NCBI GenBank assembly: GCA_038522945.1
Contig: JBCBJV010000010.1
Span: forward strand, 1-64,000
Length of the DNA: 64,000 nucleotides
Source of the DNA: MED-G105 sp038522945
GTDB taxonomy: Bacteria > Pseudomonadota > Alphaproteobacteria > Caulobacterales > Parvularculaceae
Direction: 5' to 3'
Below the pieces are notes generated by a model that was given only the letters and a program-made list of their open reading frames with translations, was not told the DNA's origin and did not search any database. Within the stretch, counting starts at the first letter, position 1. Every line of letters begins with the position of its first letter. Shown here in pieces: positions 59,041 to 64,000 of this stretch. The translations under genes were made by a program, and so were the position numbers.

Positions 59041-61671
59041 ATGCGCACTGACACTCCGCCGACCATTCGCCTGGAAGATTATCGCCCGCCGAGCCACTGG
59101 ATTGATGCAGTCCACCTCGACTTCCAGCTGGACCCGGCAAAGACGAAAGTGACTTCCCGGCTTGAAATCCGTCGCAACGAAAGCCCGACCGGGAAAGATC
59201 TTGTCCTCCACGGCGAAGCGTTAGAGCTAATCTCCGTTCACCTGGACGGTGCGCAACTGACCGAAGGCCAGTTTAAGGCGACCGATAAGACACTGACCAT
59301 AATGGGTCCGCCGGACCGGTTCACGCTGGAAATCGTGAACACGTGCGCGCCGGAGCAGAACACCGCCCTTTCCGGTCTTTACATGTCCAAAGGCATGTTC
59401 TGCACCCAATGCGAGGCGGAGGGCTTTCGACGCATTACCTATTTTCTGGACCGGCCGGACGTATTGTCGGTCTTCTCGGTACGGATTGAAGCTGAAAAGT
59501 CCGCCTACCCTGTACTGCTGGCTAATGGCAACCCGACAGGCGCTGGCGACCTGGACGGCGGTGCCCATTTTGCCGAATGGCATGATCCTCATCCGAAACC
59601 GGCTTACCTGTTTGCGCTGGTGGGCGGAGATCTTGCGGTCGTGGAAGATCAGTTCACGACTCAATCAGGCCGCTCGGTCGACTTGAAAGTCTACGTGCAA
59701 CCTCAGAATGCCGACAAGTGCGACTACACACTGGACGCTCTGAAGCGTTCCATGCGGTGGGACGAAGAGGTGTTTGGGCGAGAATACGATCTTGATCTCT
59801 TCATGATTGTCGCCGTTGACCATTTCAATTTCGGCGCCATGGAGAATAAGGGCCTGAACATCTTCAACTCCGCTTATGTTCTGGCGAGCCCGGAAACGGC
59901 AACGGATGCGGATTACGAAAACATCGAGTCTATCGTTGCGCACGAGTATTTCCACAACTGGTCGGGAAACCGCGTCACGCTGCGCGACTGGTTCCAGCTC
60001 TGCCTCAAAGAAGGTTTCACGGTGTTCCGGGATCAGGAGTTCTCTGCCGACATGCGCTCACGGGCTGTGCAGCGGATCCGGGATGTGCGCCGGCTGTGGG
60101 CCTCGCAATTCCCAGAAGATGCCGGCCCCCTCGCTCATCCACCGCGGCCTTCTGAATATGTCACCATCGACAATTTCTATACCGCGACGGTCTATGAAAA
60201 AGGCGCAGAAGTCGTCCGCATGATCATGACCCTTCTTGGGCCGGAGAAATTCCGTCAGGGCTCAGACCTTTATTTCCAAAGGCATGATGGCAGCGCGGCG
60301 ACTGTCGAAGATTTCGTCAAGGCGATGGAAGACGCCAGCGGCAAAGACCTCACCCAGTTTCGCCTGTGGTACCATGAAGCAGGTCGTCCAAAAGTCACTG
60401 CACGGATCGGCCAAGAGGGTGATCGCAAGCGACCAACGTTGGTCCTTTCCCAGCGAACGCCGCCAACGCCTGGTCAAACGGACAAGCCTGCCAGGGCCAT
60501 TCCCTTTTCATACGCGGTCTTCGGAGCAGAAAGCGGCGAGCTGCTGGCTGAAGACATCGTCGACTTCAACACCGAAGACCATACCATCGATCTGCCCCAG
60601 CCAGATCAAGAGACACACGGACGTCCCGTCCTTTCACTCAATCGAGGCTTTGCAGCGCCGATTGATCTGGCATTCGAGCGGTCGCTGGAAGACGACCTTC
60701 TGATCCTGCGAGCGGAAACGGATCTATTCAGCAAGTGGGCAGTGAGCGATCGTTTGTGGAAAGACTTAAGTCTTGCCCTTGGTGACATTCAGCCCCTCAG
60801 CGATCCATCGATCACGACGGACAATGCCCTTGATCGATTTGCGGCCGCGCTAGATGCTTATCTCAGCTCACCCACCCTTGACCATGCCTTTGCGGCTGAG
60901 CTTTTGACCGTGCCAAGTGCGGCGGAGATCGCCGAAACACAAGCAGTAATCGACCCAGGGGCGATCGTTACTGGCCGGCGAAAGTTGCGCGCAGTAATGA
61001 GTGCCCGCTTAAGTGGTCGTCTCGAGACTCTCTATGATGAGTTGCAAGACGGGGCGGCGTTTTCCACTGATCCCGCGTCGGCCGCGCGGCGGGGCCTCAA
61101 AAATGCGTGCCTCAGCCTTTTGATTGCCGGCGGCAATGCCGAACTCGCCGTCCGGCAGGCTGCTACCGCGACAACCATGACCGATGAAGCGGCAGCCGTT
61201 TCTGCGCTTGCCGCATCGTCGGCGCAAGGCCGCGACGAAGCGCTTTCGGCTTTTTACGCAAAGTGGCGCGACAATGAGCTGATTGTGAACAAATGGCTCG
61301 CCTGGCGCGCCATGACACCGGACGCAGACGCCCTTGATCAGTTAGCTGCATTGGAAGCTCACGAAAGTTTCGATATCAAAACCCCCAACAAAGTCCGGGC
61401 ACTCATTGGGGTTTTTGCCTACCGGAACCTTGCGGCCTTCCACCGCGAGGACGGGGCCGGCTATGAGTACCTCGCCGAAAAAATCCGTGAGATTGACCCG
61501 CTCAACCCACAATTGGCGGCACGACTGTCGACCGCTTTTGAAAGCTGGCGGCGTCTAGAACCCGGCCGTCGACCGCTGGCTGAACGAGCATTGAAGACTC
61601 TTGTGGAGGGCCACGATCCCTCGGAAAACGTTAACGAAATGGCGACGCGCCTGTTGTCCGATCGAAGCTGA
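59041..61671 (+). CDS. pepN: Aminopeptidase N (M1 family)
   Basis: 876 residues after an AAGGA site. FNFGAMENKGLNIFNSAYVL is the substrate-recognition GAMEN motif. HEYFHNWSGNRVTLRDWFQL gives the zinc site His301-Glu302-x2-His305, with the third ligand Glu324 in LCLKEGFTVFRD; the spacing is exact for M1. The C-terminal part has the helical arch of PepN (SLLIAGGNAELAVRQAATA; HRSWL-like repeats). It removes N-terminal amino acids from peptides in the cytosol. It lacks a leader. It is probably transcribed alone; a weak hairpin lies downstream. Confidence 0.94.
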   Translation: MRTDTPPTIRLEDYRPPSHWIDAVHLDFQLDPAKTKVTSRLEIRRNESPTGKDLVLHGEALELISVHLDGAQLTEGQFKATDKTLTIMGPPDRFTLEIVNTCAPEQNTALSGLYMSKGMFCTQCEAEGFRRITYFLDRPDVLSVFSVRIEAEKSAYPVLLANGNPTGAGDLDGGAHFAEWHDPHPKPAYLFALVGGDLAVVEDQFTTQSGRSVDLKVYVQPQNADKCDYTLDALKRSMRWDEEVFGREYDLDLFMIVAVDHFNFGAMENKGLNIFNSAYVLASPETATDADYENIESIVAHEYFHNWSGNRVTLRDWFQLCLKEGFTVFRDQEFSADMRSRAVQRIRDVRRLWASQFPEDAGPLAHPPRPSEYVTIDNFYTATVYEKGAEVVRMIMTLLGPEKFRQGSDLYFQRHDGSAATVEDFVKAMEDASGKDLTQFRLWYHEAGRPKVTARIGQEGDRKRPTLVLSQRTPPTPGQTDKPARAIPFSYAVFGAESGELLAEDIVDFNTEDHTIDLPQPDQETHGRPVLSLNRGFAAPIDLAFERSLEDDLLILRAETDLFSKWAVSDRLWKDLSLALGDIQPLSDPSITTDNALDRFAAALDAYLSSPTLDHAFAAELLTVPSAAEIAETQAVIDPGAIVTGRRKLRAVMSARLSGRLETLYDELQDGAAFSTDPASAARRGLKNACLSLLIAGGNAELAVRQAATATTMTDEAAAVSALAASSAQGRDEALSAFYAKWRDNELIVNKWLAWRAMTPDADALDQLAALEAHESFDIKTPNKVRALIGVFAYRNLAAFHREDGAGYEYLAEKIREIDPLNPQLAARLSTAFESWRRLEPGRRPLAERALKTLVEGHDPSENVNEMATRLLSDRS

Positions 61672-61694
61672 CGCTAAACACGACGCGGAAGGCG

Positions 61695-61721
61695 ATTCGC
61701 TGGTGACAGCGCCAAGCGAAT
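61695..61721 (+). terminator. Hairpin after pepN
   Basis: ATTCGCT (61695-61701) and AGCGAAT (61715-61721) are perfect arms with a 13-base loop, 24 bases after the pepN stop. There is no T-run, so it is at best a weak terminator or mRNA 3' stabiliser. Confidence 0.35.
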
Positions 61722-61884
61722 AGGAATAGTTTCCAATTCGTAAACGCGAAGGTGCTGCCGCGCCCTCGCTGTTTCGTCACTCGCCTGAGACCGATCCCGC
61801 GTGCAGGCAAAGTTAAACTTACCGGAAGGTCGTCCGTAAACGCATCTTCCTATTCAGAACGTGACAGGAATCGAGCGCTCTTTC

Positions 61885-64000
61885 ATGGTGCGAGTGTTGA
61901 AAGACGAGTCTCACGAAAAGGCTGGCGCCGAGGGTGGCGGGCGAAAACGCGCCGGGCGACCAACTGCGCGCGCCGCTGAGACCTCGCCTGCCGCCCTCTC
62001 CTCGTCGATCGTTGCCTCCGCCCGGCAGTTAACGCCGCGCCGGCTTATGGCACTGACCGGCGCTTTTGTTATTGCTGTTGGTGCAATTTTCTTTGGTAAG
62101 TTTCAGGACGATATCAGCGCACGGAAAACCGAGACCCGGCTCATCGTCGAGCAAGCGGCAGGGACATGCGCCGACATCATCAACCTCGCCGTCATGACAG
62201 GGGACAGCTTGCGCCAATCAATGGCCCAGTGTCATCCGGGTGGGGTATCGGCAGTTTATCATCTGTCCTCGGATGGGAATATCCTCACCGCGTACGGTAA
62301 CACCCGTGAACTCGACTTACCGCTGACCATCAGCCGCGGACTTGCCCTCAACAAAGTCAGCGGCGGTGAGCTAAGCTTGGACAAAGGCCCTGCCCGCGCC
62401 GCCTGGCGTCCGCTCGATAACAATGAAGCGATCCTCATTACAGCGCCCACGCGAGACATCTTCAATCGCTCACCGCTATGGCTCACTTACTTTTTGTTGT
62501 TTGCGGCAATCAGTCTTGTCCTGGCGTGCCTCATGGCAGCCTTCCTAAGGCAGAGCCGGGCAGCTGGTGAGGCAGCAAATGCTCTTAACATTCTAAGCGA
62601 CACACGATCCGGGCTCGCCCATGGTCGCGCGTCGATCTGGCAGTTCCATGAAAAAGATCGCTCGGTTTCGCTGTCACGCTCACTCCTGGAATCCATCGGG
62701 CTTGGCTCACGGGATCGGGTCTTTTCCCTGCGCGAGATCACCGCGCTCGTGCATCCTAAAGACCTGCGCACGACGCTCGCGATCCTAACCGGTGAGACAA
62801 AAGGCATTACCGAAGGAACCGTCCGACTGCGTCGTCCCAATGGGGAATGGTCCCGGGTCTACCTACGCACGTCGCCCGATGCGTTGAGATTTTCCAGAAA
62901 TGGGGTCGCCATTGATCTTGCTGGTGCCGAGACCTTTGAGGTCACCGCCGCTCTTGCTGATGCCCGGCTGAAAGATGCCATCGAGGCAATTCCCGAAGCA
63001 TTTGTCCTTTGGGACGGGAACGGACGACTTGTCGCCTGGAACCGCCGCTTTGCTGCAATTTTCCGGCTCGACCTGAAAGGTCTGGAGGCGGGCCTCACCA
63101 CAGATCAAGTCGTTGAACTTGCCCGGGTTGGCGGTGAGATTATCGAACAGTATTTCGCGCCTGCATCTCCTATTGGGGAGCAAAGCCTCGAAGTGGAGTT
63201 ACCGCGCGATCATTGGCTTCTGATTTCACGCAGGCGGACTAAAGAAGGTGGTATTGTATGCGTGGCGTCAAATGTCACCGACAATAAACGCCGCTCTCAG
63301 GCGCAACTGCGCAAAGAGCAGGAACTGAAGCAGCTGGTCTTCGACTTGGAACACTCCCGCCGCGATCTTTCCGACACCATGCAAAAGTATCAGGTAGAAA
63401 AACATAAAGCCGAAGAAGCAAGCCGCTCCAAGAGCGAGTTTCTGGCAAACATGAGCCACGAACTGCGCACCCCCCTCAATGCAATCAATGGTTTCAGTGA
63501 AATCCTGCAGCTGGAACTCTACGGCCCCCTCGGTAATGATAAGTACAAAGAATATGTCGACGATATTCTATCCAGCGGCAAGCACCTGCTTGAACTGATT
63601 GACGACGTCCTCGACATGTCGAAGATTGAAACGGGCCGCATGGCGCTGGACCGGGACCGGGTGGAGCTAGAGCGCGTGCTTCAAGAGTGCGGCCGACTGG
63701 TGGCAAAAAGAGCCCGCGATAAAGGTGTTACCCTGACGGTTTCTGTGGCCCATGCGCCTTCTGTTTGGGCCGATGCGCGGGCCATTAAACAAGTCGTTTT
63801 AAACCTGCTTTCCAATGCGGTTAAGTTCACCCCGGAAGGCGGCACGATTGCGCTAACCGTTGAGGCGGACCTGGAAGGCGCGACCATCATCGTGGCAGAC
63901 AGCGGCATTGGTATTGAGCGAACCGACCTCATGCGCCTGGGGGCGCCTTTTGAGCAGGTGGGCCATCAGTACGCGGCAACTCAACGTGGTTCGGGTCTCG
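61885..64000 (+). CDS. PAS-domain sensor histidine kinase (3' truncated by window edge)
   Basis: The frame is open from 61885 (ATG; GTG at 61861 is an alternative) through the last base, about 705 codons. A basic N-terminal tail precedes a membrane span (about 53-70, LMALTGAFVIAVGAIFFG), a periplasmic domain of about 125 residues, and a second span (about 196-222). One or two PAS domains follow (LKDAIEAIPEAFVLWDGNGR near 361). The HisKA motif EFLANMSHELRTPLNAINGF puts the phospho-His at 525; QVVLNLLSNAVKFTPEGG is the N box near 635 and VADSGIGIERTD the G1 box near 670. GPLGNDKYKEYVDDI resembles PleC/DivJ-type kinases that control cell polarity. The response regulator is unknown. Confidence 0.85.
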   Translation, partial: MVRVLKDESHEKAGAEGGGRKRAGRPTARAAETSPAALSSSIVASARQLTPRRLMALTGAFVIAVGAIFFGKFQDDISARKTETRLIVEQAAGTCADIINLAVMTGDSLRQSMAQCHPGGVSAVYHLSSDGNILTAYGNTRELDLPLTISRGLALNKVSGGELSLDKGPARAAWRPLDNNEAILITAPTRDIFNRSPLWLTYFLLFAAISLVLACLMAAFLRQSRAAGEAANALNILSDTRSGLAHGRASIWQFHEKDRSVSLSRSLLESIGLGSRDRVFSLREITALVHPKDLRTTLAILTGETKGITEGTVRLRRPNGEWSRVYLRTSPDALRFSRNGVAIDLAGAETFEVTAALADARLKDAIEAIPEAFVLWDGNGRLVAWNRRFAAIFRLDLKGLEAGLTTDQVVELARVGGEIIEQYFAPASPIGEQSLEVELPRDHWLLISRRRTKEGGIVCVASNVTDNKRRSQAQLRKEQELKQLVFDLEHSRRDLSDTMQKYQVEKHKAEEASRSKSEFLANMSHELRTPLNAINGFSEILQLELYGPLGNDKYKEYVDDILSSGKHLLELIDDVLDMSKIETGRMALDRDRVELERVLQECGRLVAKRARDKGVTLTVSVAHAPSVWADARAIKQVVLNLLSNAVKFTPEGGTIALTVEADLEGATIIVADSGIGIERTDLMRLGAPFEQVGHQYAATQRGSGL

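Overview
The window looks like a chromosomal segment of a free-living, Gram-negative alphaproteobacterium, possibly from the Parvularcula/Hyphomonas/Caulobacter side of the class. The grounds are: the gene order gyrA-coaD-two cyclophilins; a LexA box of the alphaproteobacterial GTTC-N7-GTTC type between ssb and uvrA; a PleC/DivJ-like sensor kinase; and many lipoprotein, Tat and Sec leaders. Genus is inference. No rRNA, CRISPR array, insertion sequence, phage gene or origin was recognised. The only RNA gene seen is a tRNA-Tyr.

Region 1 (1-15.3 kb) is a surface-polysaccharide locus. It opens with the 3' part of a flippase, followed by two GT2 glycosyltransferases flanking a sulfotransferase. 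Minus-strand sugar-nucleotide genes follow: an FAD oxidoreductase, rfbF, two SDR epimerases/reductases and an RmlC-like 3,5-epimerase. A plus-strand block cuts into them: two tandem GMC flavoenzymes, a small Tat-leader protein and an acyltransferase. gmd and fcl (GDP-L-fucose) close the locus. The GMC/Tat block resembles 'hitch-hiker' FAD sugar dehydrogenases with an Fe-S cluster and is the most interesting metabolic module here.

Region 2 (15.4-30.8 kb) holds exported peptide-processing proteins (BNR-repeat protein, M28 peptidase, gamma-glutamyltransferase), tRNA-Tyr, rlmB, a GST, SDRs, a DUF5671 membrane protein, an AidB-type acyl-CoA dehydrogenase and an SDR gene broken by one in-frame TAG. 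Region 3 (29.4-42.5 kb) is housekeeping: two cyclophilins, coaD, gyrA, sodC, an Acg-type nitroreductase, an HD-domain protein, a histone H1-like protein, ssb and uvrA. UvrA ends in a basic tail like the H1-like protein.

Region 4 (42.5-52.5 kb) is mixed envelope and unknown genes: a flavodoxin, an orphan solute-binding protein, a SpoIIAA-like protein, a beta-helix protein next to a Sel1/peptidoglycan-binding membrane protein, a saccharopine dehydrogenase-like protein, a small secreted protein followed by three consecutive hairpins, and an MFS transporter. Region 5 (52.7-64 kb) has a DUF885 lipoprotein, a TIR-TM-TolB-like-TPR protein directly behind an N-acetylornithine-type carbamoyltransferase (argF'), a second sulfotransferase, pepN and the start of a PAS histidine kinase that runs off the window.

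All functional calls are by eye from motifs and recalled family features; no database search was run.
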